NCBI GenBank assembly: GCA_026413225.1 | Contig: CM048555.1 | Span: 75,275,785 to 75,339,784, forward strand | Direction of reading: 5' to 3' | DNA: 64,000 bases | DNA from: Otis tarda | Taxonomy: Eukaryota; Chordata; Aves; Otidiformes; Otididae | Shown: positions 13,240-26,199 of the stretch, one piece after another | Layout of the letters: each line of letters begins with the position of its first letter | How positions within the stretch are numbered: the stretch's first letter is position 1 | Notes under the pieces: generated by a model | Told to the model about the DNA's origin: nothing | Seen by the model: only the letters and a program-made list of their open reading frames with translations | Databases searched by the model: none | Program-made: the position numbers and the translations under genes

Positions 13240-13960
13240 AATACACTTTTAATAATGTAAAATCTTAAGTTCACAGCATTTTCTTTTTCACATGCAGTAT
13301 TAAATCATTATTGCTATTGATGTTCACTCAGCTATGATAATAATGTGTTGCATATGGAAATAAATACTGCTGCAAAATGCTTTTGTTTTTTAATAGTCCA
13401 GAAAGTCGAGTACCAAAGACTTACAGTTAATTTTTGAAATAAAATAGTAAAATATCAATAGTTGCTATTGCTTTTGAGGTGCTGAAAAGATGCATTTAGT
13501 TTAATATTATCTATTTAATTTTGATGGAGTGACAATTGAGAAGGAAATTTCTTTGTAATTGAGACTCCCAACAATAGTTCTTGTAATTGGTTTTAGGCAT
13601 GGCTTCTAGTGTATAATAGGGGTCAGATATTGATCTCAGTAAAATAAAACTTTCTGTGGGGATCATTAAATCATTTATTCTGTGTTGGCATCGGTATAAG
13701 TTATTACTTAACTTGTCATTGTTATAGCCAAAATTTCCTTTGAAATCATTTACTACTCCATGGGATTTTTAACTGTGCTAATTAATATGATTATTGGTTA
13801 CTTCCTAGTAATTAAATATCTAGGATGACTTTTGGGATCTTGTGCCTTTGTCCATTAATCTGTCATTTACAGTAATAATATCCAAGATGTCAGTATCAAT
13901 TCAACCTTTATAGACTCACTATTATTAATTGATGCCATAGCTATTTCAGTCCTTAGGATG
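13240..13960. promoter_or_regulatory. Candidate conserved non-coding element rich in homeodomain-type cores
   Basis: This AT-rich block has no repeat signature. It carries many TAATTG, TAATTA and ATTAAT cores, for example GTAATTGAG near 13556, GTAATTGGTT near 13585, GCTAATTAATATGATTATTGG near 13778, GTAATTAAAT near 13809 and TATTAATTGATGCC near 13923. Vertebrate developmental enhancers often look like this, but AT-rich DNA gives such cores by chance. The call is an inference without comparative data. Confidence 0.25.
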
Positions 13961-16900
13961 GGCAGTAAAAAGCATCCTAACTCCTGCGATCAGAAATTGC
14001 ACCCTGGATCTGTAGGCACCCATTCATTTTCAGGATGATAGGATGCTTTACTGAGTCTTAATTTTCTTTGGTTTTTTCTACATTGTCTAATATTATATTT
14101 GTAATAAGCAATAGAATATTAAGAACTGGAATGGAACAAGTGATTCGCTTTTGGAACGGTGGCAGATGCTTTGCTGCTCTCTGAACCCATTGCATTTCCA
14201 CCGTGCACTTCTCCAGCTGAACAGGCTGGGACAGAAAGAGCCCGTTACAAATGGCAATCTAACATCGTGAAAAAAGCGGAGAAACAGCAATTTCATCCAT
14301 TACCAAGTCTGACCAATATAACTTAGGTTATGAAATTAGATAACTCTTTGTACATAAATAGAAATCGAAAGTAAATGTGTCAAGAGGGATTCATTATAAG
14401 AGGACACATTTTTAAAAGTTGATTGTTGTGCTTACTGATAAAAATGTTTTATTTAAACTGCCCGTAAGCGTAACTTCTAAATGATTTGAAATACTTTTCC
14501 AGGCGTAGTTTAAGGCTGAGATTGCTATGTTTGCCTTACACAGAAGTCAAAGATATCCTTCGTATTTAAAAGCAAAGCAATGTTCTACAATATTAGTGGT
14601 GTGTGGGTCTTTAGTTGTTGCTTAGTTTAGTTGTTATAAAAGTTTGTAGATTTCCAAGCTTAATATTTCTGTTTCCTTCAAATGCAACTTCTGGCTATGC
14701 TAATACTTGAAAATCTTGTACTCATTTAAACTTTAATTTGTTTTTATTCCAAAAAGTAGTTGTATCTTACATTTAAAGATACATTATCGATGTGATTGCT
14801 GCCTGGTTGTACATTTTTCATGGAATGCACATCTAAAGGGAAGTGAAAGTTTGTTTATTTAGTTATATATTTTTTTCCTTTCTAAAATACGTTAATTTTT
14901 TTTAGAGTTTCTAAATACCCTACCATATAATTGCCAATTGGTATGTGTTGTTGGAGATAGATTTCAAAGCATCAGATAAAATACACCGGTGCTTCAAGGA
15001 GCAAACCTTGGCTTCACGTTGCTTGAGGAATCACTCCCAGTGGTAGCTGATGGTGAAGCATTCTCATCACCAGTGCCAACGTCGCCTGGTTTAGAGGAGC
15101 GATTTGGGGAATGCATTTCCACCCAGAAGATCTGCAATGGACAGAATATATTGAGGACACAGAGAGGGATTTTTTTTTTGTTGTGTAGCTACTACTTGCC
15201 GTTTGATTTTTGTCATTTATAGGATAACTTGTGTATAATTTAGGATGATCTTGGATTTAATGAAGAAGCGTATCGAATTTTGTTTCTTGCGGGCATTTCA
15301 CTGTTCCTTAGTTCACACCAGTGCAATAACCTGTCCGTGTGTAGCCCGTTTAAGTGTTACGTATTTTTGAAGTCTCTTGTATGGCAATCCTGGGGACAGT
15401 TCCCAGGTCAGGACATGGGACTATAAGGATGGAACAATGCAATGGGGACCTTTCTCTGGGTGGCCTAGAGCTGCTCTGAGCACCTTGGGACAACTCGTGG
15501 ATGTGGTGAAGTTAGAGAAGACCAGATGTTCTATTTTCTGCTGCAACGGGGAAGAGGAGATGGAGATCCAGTGCTGGCATGCAGGGAGACAGGAGAAAAA
15601 CAAATAGCTTTGCCATACAAATGATGGGTGAACCCCAACAAGCTCCAGTCTTGGGTGGAGAAAGCTTGACTCTGGGTATCTCCTTTGCAAAGCAGAAGTA
15701 GCTCCCTCTTGTCAATCCTCGCCACTCCCCAACTTGCTTCCCAAACCCAGAGTGTGCCCTCTTGAAGAAGGTGGTGAGAGACTTAGGTCTGAGCATCTTA
15801 AACTGAAAAATGTATCTGCATGTGAAGTGAAATGGATGGACTCGACCATTTTTGCACTTGCGTACTGCCAATAATTACTGAAGGCAAGAGCTGGATCTTA
15901 TTAAAACAACTGGGAGCAGAGGGTGTTTTCCAACCTGGAATTTTATTAATCACTGAGAACAGAAATTCTTGCATAAATGGAGAGCAAGATTTGTAAAATC
16001 TTTAGCCATGAATTTGCTATTTTTTTTTTTCCAGTGGGCATTTTATAGTCAAATAATAGTTCAAAATTAAGGTCCTTAATTAACAAGTAAAGAACTGACC
16101 CAATGCCAGCAGCAACTGAATCACTAATATTTTAGGCCATCTGTTGTAGAATCGTCAGATAATTCAGAATTTGACATTTTACTCCCTTTATACAGATAAT
16201 TTTCATCTAGATCTTGACACAGAGAAGCTAACAATCCAGATATGCAACACTGTCAGATAAAACAAAAGCACATCTTGTACTTACGGTCTATTTTAAGACT
16301 TGATTTTTCAGAGGACAGTTTTTCATTTGTTTTTTAACGGTAATATAATTGCAAAGATACTCGTCTTGGAGTGTTGAACTCCTGATGTTATTTATTCAAG
16401 CAAGAGACATTTACATTTTCAAATCTAATTATGTATAGGGAGAGCCGTTCTTCAATTATATTGAAAATATTCAGGAAAAGATTGCAGAGTCTTTATCTTT
16501 TGTGGGCAGTCTTTGAACTACTTCTGGAGAAAAAGTACCAGCAGCCAAAGCAAGGTTAACATTTACGTATCCTTCATAGAAACTGGTGCCCCAGTTCATC
16601 TTTTTTTTTTCATAGATGCAGATTTCATAACTATTAAGTTAAATATAGTTTTACCTGGATTAAAATTCCTTTATGTACAGTAAGTTAAAATGTAAAGATC
16701 ATAATGTTTATCATGAAACCATGAGATGTATTCTGCACTGTTGGTGCTTTACATATGAAAATCCAATGGTCACGTTGTAGACCACTGTTTGCTTTAGGTT
16801 TAAGTCTGTTTGTTTTAAGAGTGTTTTAAAAGCAAAGTCTTATTTTATTGGCTACTTGCTTTGTTGTCTCAGAGAAAAATAGTAATTAATCAAAACACAG

Positions 16901-19900
16901 ATAAAATTGTGATCAGGTGAATGAAAAATGCAGAGGCATGTGAACGTTTATACTGAAAATGGACTGGAAACAATCTTAATATCAGTGGACAGATGTGTTA
17001 TTTTAAAATTATTGTTTCATAAAATTGCATAGGTGTGCTAAGATAGTGCTCAACAATTTTGCAAACTGAATCCATTAGAAAATAGTAGAACAATGTATCA
17101 TTTATTCCTTACTGTTGGGGAAGCAAAGCTGGATGTGCATCAGGTTTCAGCGGCTCAACTAACTGAAAAACGAAGTTGTAGCCGCCTGTATTTGTAAACC
17201 TTTTGTTTGTTGCTTACAGTCAAGGATACTTTGTCACTGACCTCTTAATTGGCACACGTAAGATGATGCAGAAGTTAGTGAGGCGATCTGGCTGTTCCTT
17301 GGTGAAACACCTGTAAAAATGTACTGGATATCTCTGCTAAAAGATGAAAAGAAAATTCAAATTTCGGTGCTGTTGCTGCTCTTGACATTGCAGGGTTTAC
17401 TGAGAATTATTCCACTTCTTGCATCTAACAGAATTTTTCAGTGAAAGGCTTTGAAGACTAAGCCTCTATTCTGATGGCTTTTTGTCTTATTTGAAGTTTT
17501 TTTTTCAGTCAGGAAATTTCTTACTGGATTCTTTGCCATTGCTGCAGTTGTAACTGTACTCCAGATACAGTTTAGTAAAGTTGCCACAACCTCTCCTTAG
17601 CCATGGGTTCCTGTTACAGTGCTCTTCACACTTTATCTGGTGGCTGTTGACCTCGTTTGTATTTACGAGTTGCTCAGATTATTTTGACTCAAAATGCAGT
17701 TCATGAAAGCTGGGGTTAGGCAGCTCGAAGATCTCTGTAAAGGGATGGCAGATATTCCTCCCCACATAGAATGGGTAGAATGTATTTTCCGTGTTAGAAA
17801 ATATTTTTTTCCTTCTTGCTGTATAGCATTACAATTAATTACTTTACAGACTGGGGAGGAAAATATTTTGTTCCTTAGTAGAAGTGTAATATTGGCATCT
17901 CCTAGTGTTTGTCTTAGAAGGAGCATTGGGATTGTCTTCTCTGAAAGTTGGTTTGAATTTGGTATTTAGAAAATCCACTTTTGTTTTTTGTCTCCTTTGT
18001 TTTCTGAAGACAGGACAATATCATCTGGCTATTTAGGTTCTAATGTTAAGCTTTGAAAAGCTTCCAAGTATTTTAGTGGAGATGCTAATGCTGTGAAAGT
18101 GAAGAAGAAGCAATCGGTAACCGGTTCTGAATCGCTTCCATACAGGCTCCCATATTTAAAAGGAGAGCCAGAGTTTCACTCAGTTCTTACGGCTCCTTAC
18201 AGAGAACTGAGCTGATAATCCATGCAGTCTGCTGGGCTTAGGAGCTTTGTGTTCCCGGTAGTGTAGCTAAAAACCATGAAGGAGCAAGGAGGAGTAAGCA
18301 ATAGCCCCCAGAGATTTTAGGAATCGTCTTGAGAGGATGAGGAAATTGTAGTGAGAAGAGAGGACAGTAAGTATTGTGAAGCTTCAAAAACAGGAAAATG
18401 GGAAATACTAAGGTTTGCCAGCTATGAAAGCAGATTCCAAGAGCAGTTTTTTGCACAGTGATCCCTGCAGATCTTCTGATGAATGCCCTTTATGAGTAGT
18501 GGTTTTGGAGTAGTTGGCCTGCAGAAGAGTTATGAACAACTTGGACTACTGATAATCAGAAGTAGCACAGTGAGTCTTTCATGGAATAAAATATATATTT
18601 TTCCTCTTGGATGCCATACTGCAAATCTTTGTTTTTTCTCTAGGTACTCTGACCAACTATCATTCATTTGACTTTCCTGGAGGAGCTCATAGTACACCAG
18701 AAATCAATGGGAAGTTCATCTAATTTATGTAAATTTTTGCCTAGACCTTTTGAAAAGTCAACATTATGGCAGCATGTGCCTTGGAGAACAGCACAGGGTA
18801 CTACTGAGGGACCTGCTGGCGGGTGGTGAGTGCATGTCTCTTGTTCTTGGTGACAGAGTGGCATTCTCATAGGCGAGAAACGTCACGCTTTTATCTGACA
18901 GGAGATCAATACACTAAATGGTTCAAGAGTATGGTATATGATGACACAGTATGCCACCACCACATCTCTTTACATGGAATAATTTTTACTTCAGTTACAG
19001 TCATCTCCCTGATAACTGGTTAACTGGTTTGAGGATGTGAACGAGCAGCTTGGGTACTGGCTGTAGTGTGTAGTGCTACTTCTCTAGTTTCACATCCTCG
19101 GCTTTCATCTAGAATTAAGGAACGCATTTCTTGAGAAATGCAAACAACTTCGTTTAGCTTTCAGTCATTTTAAACCTTTTCTACAAGTCTCTACTTAGTT
19201 TGTGAGAGAATATTAGATTCGGGGTTTTGGCTTTATCTTCATGTAAAATGTTGTGAACTCGAGATAGCTTAAAACTTTTAGATAAAAAACTGTTCTCTTC
19301 AAGAACAGGAGCATTGTAATTAATCAGGAAAAGCTAATATGGGCTGGAAATTTTATTTCCTAGTGTAGCATAGGATTGAAATGAATTTCCATTAAAGACT
19401 GTTATGGTCTTATCACTTTCCAGACCAGCTGCCAACTGCACTTCTTGCTTGATCTTTCTCCTGTAACAAGATACAAACCAGCGTGTATGTTCAAATAAGG
19501 AAACTGAAAACAGCAAGCTGCACATGCCGCTCTCTTCTCAGATATGAGAGAGAATAAACTGTGAAAATTTATAGTTACATCAGTTATGTTTCAGAAAGAT
19601 ACTGAGATACTATGATGAATGTAGTTGCACTAAAACGTTTTTAGACTAAAACAAAATAGTTGTGTTTGGATCGACTTGCTATGCCAGATTTTTTGGTATA
19701 CATAATGTAGGGATCTTGCATCCTGATGTGAGCATGAAGAAGCTTTTGAAGATTTCTGACACCTACCTCATGATTACAGTGTGTGAAGACGTAATTGCCT
19801 GTTTATCCCCTTCTGCAAATTTCAAAATTCTTTTACAGTAAGGACAAAGTAATTTTGCGTTGAAGCGCATCTTGAAAACCAAAGCAAGCTGCTGCTCTGT

Positions 19901-20784
19901 GACATTCGAGAGCTCTTGAATGGGACTTTTGAAATAGAGATAAAGAACATGAATCCCAAATTTTTAAGGTCCTTTCTCTTGAGAGACACTACCTCTCACC
20001 ATTGTGTGTGAACAGAAGAGAGGAAAATCCAATTTTAAAACTATACCCACCCCTGTCTCTCTAAAAAGCAAATTTGCAGAACTCCGTTGTGAGGCACCCT
20101 TAGTGACTCCAGTTCTCTCCTCTGCCTTCCCACTACTGAATAACAGAAACAACAGATGAGCTGTGGGCAAAACATAATCAATTTGGAAAATGAGCAGTGT
20201 ATGCTAGTGTTGGTTCTAATATATTATACAGAATTGTCAGTCAGTCTCAGATGCATGAGACTATCTAATTGTACTTTTAATTCTTTGTTTCCCCACACTT
20301 AATTGCGTTAAAGGATACTATATCCTAGCCACTAGCATTAATCTTCTACACAAGCAATTCCTGTAATTGCGGTGGAGATTGCTGACAGAATTTAGCAAGG
20401 TGTGAAAATGCTCTATATTACCATGATTGAGATGGGAATGGAGTTGGCTGGAAATTTCTTAATGAAATGTCATGTCAAGAGATGTAAATTGACACCCAAA
20501 TGTGGGGAGAAGAATTACCAGTTAAACAATTTCTCTAGTCGAGTATGAAAGTTGTGATTGCGGCAAGACGGTCAGTGATGCCTTCGGGGCTAGATAGCTC
20601 TTTCCAGGAGCCCTGTGGTGAAGGAGCCACAGTGGGAAATAATCTGGTAATTATACTTCTAGTTATTTTTGTTGAGTTCAGTAATATTTTCTGTTTTATC
20701 AAGTAGATATTCTAATAGCTTCTTTTTTTATAGCTACAATTTACAGCATTTGCAAGCTGGTTTTGGTCTGTAAAATGTACCGTT
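13961..20784. other. Non-coding sequence, no gene recognised
   Basis: Nearly 7 kb with no transposon I can name and no convincing exon. Overlapping short frames on both strands at about 15380-15870 have slightly higher GC content but match no family I know and lack paired splice signals. Confidence 0.5.
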
Positions 20785-20948
20785 GTGTTGTGGATGTGCA
20801 TCCGTGGATTCCCCATCATTGGAAATGTTCAAGGCCAGGTTGGATGGCACTTTGAGCAACCTGACCTAGTGAAAGATGTCCCTTCCGATGGCAGTAGTAT
20901 TGGAAGTAGATCTTTAAAGGTCCCTTCCAACCCAGACTATTCTATGGT
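20785..20948 (+). mobile_element. Diverged short CR1 LINE
   Basis: The last 160 bp of a CR1 are present: ATTGGAAATGTTCAAGGCCAG, GAGCAACCTGACCTAGTG, CTTTAAAGGTCCCTTCCAACC and a decayed tail ATTCTATGGTTTATAG. It has more substitutions than the copies at 10.5 or 51.3 kb, so it is an older insertion. Confidence 0.88.
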
Positions 20949-21097
20949 TTATAGGACTGTAGGTAAGGGTGCAAACTTTGACAAAGGTAGCTTATGTTAA
21001 TTCATAAAGGGTAATAGTTATTAAGTAAATTGAACTTGTCTCTTGTCTTATCACTGACTTTTATTGCTTAGTAAGGAGGGAAAACATTTTGGCAATA

Positions 21098-21102
21098 TCT
21101 AG
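21098..21102. repeat. Left 5-bp target site duplication of the solo LTR
   Basis: TCTAG directly before the LTR start TGTTCTGG. It is repeated exactly after the LTR end at 22240-22244. Confidence 0.85.
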
Positions 21103-22239
21103 TGTTCTGGTTTTGTTTAGTGAGGGGGGGCCTAAGGTGGCAGCTTCTGTAGGAAACTGCTAGAAGTTGCTCCCCTTTGTTCAGTGGACTCAGCTGGGCC
21201 TAGGGCGGACCTGCTGCTGGCCAAGGCTGAGCCAATTGGTAGCAGAATGTTCTGTGATAATGCCTCTGTGATAACGTATTTAAGAAGGGGAAAAAAGAGA
21301 AAAGAAAAAAAAAAAGGAAAGAAGATGTGAAGCAGCTGAGCAGGGGCAGAGAGGGGGAGGCGCGAGCCTTGTGGGCCTTGCAGGCCTCACCCTCTGGCCT
21401 CTCGCCAGGCAGCCGACTGGGCCCAACTCGGCCCGGCCTGGCTGCAAGGAGTGGAGAGGAGATGAGAAGTGAATGAGATGTAAAAAGGATCCTGAGAGGC
21501 GTCTGCCAGCCTGTTGTGAGGAATGGCTGCAGATGCCAAGGTCAGTGAAGAAGGAGGGGGAGGAGTAATGCGGCTCCTGGACAAGATTCCCCTGCAGCCT
21601 GTGGCGATGACCATGGTGGAGCAGGTTGTCCCCCTGCAGCCCATGGAGGTCCACAGAGGGGCAGAGATCCACCTGCAGCCCGTGGAGGAGCCCACACTGG
21701 GGCAGGTGGAGGCCTGAAGGAGGCTGTGGCCCGTGGAGGGCCCGCTGGGGCAGCTGTTCTGGAGGGACTGCACCCCGTGGAAAAGATGACCCACGCTGGA
21801 GCAGTTTCACAAAGGACTGTGGCCCGTGGGAGGGACCCCACGCTGCAGCAGAGGAGGAATGTGAGGAGTTCTTCCCATGACCATGAAGCAGCAGCATAAA
21901 ACAACGCGTGATGAACTGACCGTGACCCCCATTCCCTCTTCCCCCCTGTGCCGCTCAGGGGGGAAAGGTGGTAGAGATAATGTTAAGCCTGGGAAGAGGG
22001 AGGAGTGGAGGGAGGTTATCTTGTTCCCTGTCTTCTCCTGCTAATTTTAGAAATAAATGAGTATTTTTCCCCAAGTCGAGTCTGTTTTGCCCGTGACGGT
22101 AACTTTAAGGATTTTCTCCCTGTCCTTATCTCAAACCTCGAGCCGTTTTTCCTTGTATCATCTCCCCCTATTCTCTCGGAGGGTGGGGGGAGCGAGAGAG
22201 ACTGCGTAGTCTGGTCCCAATCAGGGCTGAACTACGACA
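21103..22239 (+). mobile_element. Solo LTR of an avian ERVL-like endogenous retrovirus, 1,137 bp
   Basis: The element runs from TGTTCTGG to ACTACGACA and is bounded by the direct repeat TCTAG, so the ends follow the TG...CA rule and the target duplication is 5 bp, as expected of ERVL-type elements. U3 holds a CCAAT box at 21232-21236 and a TATA-like TATTTAAG at 21277-21284. An AATAAA polyadenylation signal lies at 22052-22057. The transcribed part contains repeated CTGCAGCCCGTGGAG-like units (about 21590-21830). No viral gene is present. Overlapping frames on both strands (up to 205 codons, at 21280-21904) come from the GC-rich repeats and are not genes. The sense orientation matches that of the CtBP gene downstream. 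Confidence 0.9.
21590..21835 (+). repeat. Degenerate internal repeats of the LTR (CTGCAGCCCGTGGAG-like)
   Basis: At least six diverged copies of a CTGCAGCCC(G/A)TGGAGG unit lie about 40-50 bp apart (near 21592, 21634, 21672, 21725, 21768 and 21820). They make this part of the LTR GC-rich and leave it open on both strands. Confidence 0.7.
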
Positions 22240-22244
22240 TCTAG
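22240..22244. repeat. Right 5-bp target site duplication of the solo LTR
   Basis: TCTAG directly after the LTR end ACGACA, identical to 21098-21102. Confidence 0.85.
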
Positions 22245-25200
22245 TATAACACTGGAAAAAAAAAATTAATATTCTTAATGTAGCTCTAGCTGCTCATTAG
22301 ATAACTTCAGCTTTTCTCACCGCTCAAACTTGTAACAGATTTATGTACCAGATGTATAATTCTACTGATATCAGAACTGTTGAAGAAATGTAGAAAAGCT
22401 ATTGCTAAATGTTAGAAATGTTATTAATGATCATATGGAAATTGCACATTTCAGTATCTTTTTGAAGTTCATTCCTGGGGAATGCCGAGTAAAGGCATGT
22501 GATATTTACCGTTTTACTGTTTTATAGGTGGTGGCAATTGTCTTCTCTCATTAAACTGGAGGAAGGCAATGGTCCAGCATTTGGAGTGCATTTAAAAAAA
22601 AACCCAAAACTCACATGTAATTTATGCATGACTATTTACATTAAAAACAAAAACATTAGTAATTTATATGCTACTAAAAATGTGGTTTTACCAGGACACC
22701 TAAGTAAGCAATAGTTTACCCAGGCCAGGTATTTTTTTTCTGGCTGTGATGAGTTGCCATAGTCTTAACAGTAGGAGTTATAGTAACAAAGCTTTTTTCT
22801 TTGGTATTTTAGTTTTTTTTTTTTCAACCAGACTGTAACTGGAAACACACTCTCTGGAAGTCTAATCATGCAAGGTGTTGTCGTCTTTTTTCTTTTTTTC
22901 CTAGTAATTGAGGAAAAATGATAATATTTGCCTTAGTTACTTGGTTTAACAGTTAAACTTCCATTCTTTAGGTCTATAATGTGTATTCTAGTTAACACAG
23001 CATATGACAAGATGAATTTATACTTACCTGTCTTAAATGCCTTACATGAAGGATGTCAGGTGTGTCTGGTGTAGTGCTGTAGTACCGCACATTTTGAAAA
23101 TATGAGAAGTTAGCTTTTTATATGAAAAAAGGTTTGTAAACACTATGAAAAAAGCCTGTTGTTATGATGCTGATACTGCTGATGGGATGTTGCTGCCACA
23201 GGGCAAACTAAAAATGTTGCCAAAAACTGTATTTGTCTAATATGAATACAGTCATTTCACTGAAACACTTACTAGGTATAAAAGTAGTTTTGAAGAAATT
23301 AGATGCAATCATAATATTTAAATATTAGCAAAAGAGTTTACTGTTCAAGTGTAAAGTATTCAATCTCAAAAAATGTTTTCCCAGTACTTAACACGCTTTC
23401 TTACAGCAGCATGTGTGTGCATATACAATGTGGTAGGCTTTTTGGTGCAGAGAAAAAGCCAACACAGGTCCCACAGTGCTTTTTCTAAATTTAATTAGCC
23501 GAACCATCATGACTTGCTTTCTAAACTAAATGTCTTTAGGCACGATTTCTTACCCATTTTCAGAATATAGCTTCATTCTTTTTTCCCCGCTCTTTCTTTT
23601 CCACTGAACAAGCATATGTTATTTTAATTGGTATTTTCATCTGTAAAGCACAGGTTTTTGGACGTTCATGGGCTACTTCTGATACTGGGAGATCTGTGAT
23701 AGAGGCACCAGTTTCACTCGTGGAGTCCACATGCAATCCATGTGCCTGGCATTTTGATGTGAGCTTGTGTCTTTCTTGGAGAAAAAAAAAAATTAAGGAG
23801 CAATAAATCAATAAAAGGTTAAAAGTAGTCTTTTCTCCCTGCTGGTTCAAATCCTTTCTAGCAATGGAGACTCATGAAATGCACCAGTAATTGTTTCCTT
23901 TCCCAGAGAATTCATTAACCGAGGCATTAGCCGCCTTATTGTCGTGAGTGATGACTAATTCTTTGCATCCTGTTATGCTTTCTCAGGTGCATTAAAATAT
24001 TAAATAGATATTATTGAGTTTCTAATTAAAATAATGGAAGTCTTGTGTTCTGAGTTATTTTTCTGTAGACGCAGTTCAGTTTCACTGCTGTTGCTTCTCA
24101 AAATCCCGAAGATTTTGTTTCATTCACTTACACAGTTACTGGCTCTGGCATCCAGCTCTCCAAAAAGGAGGGAGGCTTCCAGCTCTTCACCCTGCTCAGA
24201 AAAATTGAGTGGAGATCTTCTTTCAGAGTAATTTTCTTTTGTTTCAACTCCAAAAAATACTGACATGATCATGACTGATCTAACAACCCACTTATTTGAT
24301 ATTTTTAAATGGTTTTCATCTGGGAGTTTTGAAGAACTTTGTGGAACAGCAGGTATTGCGGTATCTCTGCCCTGGAGTGTGTCTGTGTGTGTTCCGTTAC
24401 AAACCCAACCAGCAGTGGATGGAATGAAGAATGGACTCCCCAGATTGTTACATCTCAGGTCTGAGAGTAAGAGGCAAAGCCAGAAATTCAACCTGTAAAT
24501 GAATCCGATTCATAATCTTAGAAAGACCACACCAGTCTCATCACTTTTGTTTCCTTGAAATCTGTTCGTGGGTAAGATTGAGGCTTGTAACAGTGCCAGT
24601 CTTTCCAAAAAAGCTTGTGAGGAACACCTGAAATGAAGTTTTCACAAATACTGTTTGATGGGATGCGAAGCTGTGATATTGCTCAGGAGTGCGTGTTTTC
24701 TGGCACTGAGGATATCTTTTATTTTACTTAAAACGTGTCTCAGGTAGGTAGCTTTTAATAATTTTCTAGTCATAGTTTGAGCTTCTGAATGAAGTTTTAT
24801 TCATGACCTAGAAATCTGAGTTAGCAGAGATGCTTCCCAGCTGTCTGTAGTCATACACATGTGCAGTAATACATTTTCAGTAGTGAGTAATTTTTGGCTT
24901 CTGGACAGATCTATAATTGAGAGAGAATGCTACTTAAAAAAAAAAAGCTGGAAAAAAAACCCTTATGGTTGAAGACAAATCTCATAAAAAGCTTATAATG
25001 ACAGAGTTGTTATCACAACCTCTTCTAATATTTTCACCATGTTCCCTGTCAAAAAGACCGTTTTATAATATTGTGCCATAAAAATAAGGGCTTGTGATTA
25101 TCAAAATATTAGACTATATTTTGGAAGACATTTTATTTGGTACTAAAGTAATTTGACTGAAAACATAGAATAGTCCAAAAAAAAAGTTATTCGTGGTATG

Positions 25201-26199
25201 AAAAAATAATGGACTATAGGTCAAAAACCCATAAGCTTAGTTTTTAATGGCATGGTGACAACAGGCATTCTTGGCCTTATTTTGAACATTTTTATCATCA
25301 GGAAAAAACCTTCACTGATAAATATAGTAAAAACTGCTGATGTGATAAAAAAAAAAAGAGATGGGAGTGCTGCAGAGCAATCAAGTTTGTTTTTATAAGC
25401 TGTGCTCTGTCAAGTTGTGTTAAAATTTTAGGTCATAAATACAGAATGAGAGACTGTTGGCTGTACTCACAGAGTACATAACTCCATCCTAAACAGAAAT
25501 AGCTTTGTTTGCACTGGTGCAAAGTCTTTTCATCTTAGATGTGATCCCAGAATGTATCTGAGGACTATGAAGGAAAGCGGTAGAGGTTCTTCTGCACTGG
25601 CCGTCAGTGTAACTGCTCCTACAAGGTTTTGTCTTGTTCTAGCACTTGCAGACCAGTACTTTAGTGACATGCTGTTGAATTTAAGGATGCAAAGTTTTTT
25701 GACTACAATTTAGGAAACATTGAAATTCAGAAACGTTACGTTCTAGGAGAGTGTCAAAGAACTTGGTCTCTTCTCCAAGTAGGTCGAGGGATGGCTTGGT
25801 GATACTTGTGCAAAGGTACGTCAAGGAGTTCTTCCATCTGCCTGGCAAAGCTGTAAGAAAATCTGATGACTAGAAGTTTAAGCTACGCTGACAGTGAAGT
25901 AAAACCAACCAGTAATAAAGGACACTTGTTACTGGAAGAGCTTACCATGTACTATGGTGGAGTCTATGGCACTGGCAGTTTTAAAATTATGGTGATTTTC
26001 TAGGTGTCTCTTACAGTCTGTATTGGAGGGACTCTCAGTTTGACGATTCCAGCAGTATCTTTTAGGCATAGCAGTACTAACTCGTTTCAGTTTTATTTTG
26101 TCTTAGGATGGTTTTTGTGCATCCCTGTGCGCCAGGGACCTGACTTTCTGCATGGCTGGATCACTCTGTTCTGCAGTATATCTCTGCATTTCCTAACCA
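22245..26199. other. Non-coding sequence, two unrecognised minus-strand frames
   Basis: No transposon recognised. Two minus-strand open stretches look slightly more protein-like than their surroundings. One is at about 23600-23785, preceded on that strand by a pyrimidine tract ending in CCAAG. The other is at about 24120-24491 (123 codons). Neither matches a family I know and their lengths are within chance for this amount of DNA, so I do not call them genes. Confidence 0.5.

Noticed and set aside
15377..15871. Cluster of overlapping short frames on both strands
   Set aside because: Locally raised GC content makes stops rarer on both strands. No known family and no splice pair.
21280..21904. 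205-, 135- and 120-codon minus-strand frames
   Set aside because: They sit entirely inside the solo LTR and arise from its GC-rich internal repeats. No retroviral domain is seen.
23600..23850. Possible minus-strand exon after a pyrimidine tract ending CCAAG
   Set aside because: The acceptor is weak, there is no clear donor, and the peptide is not recognised.
24120..24491. 123-codon minus-strand frame with somewhat protein-like composition
   Set aside because: No family resemblance. The opposite strand is open too, and its length is not beyond chance.
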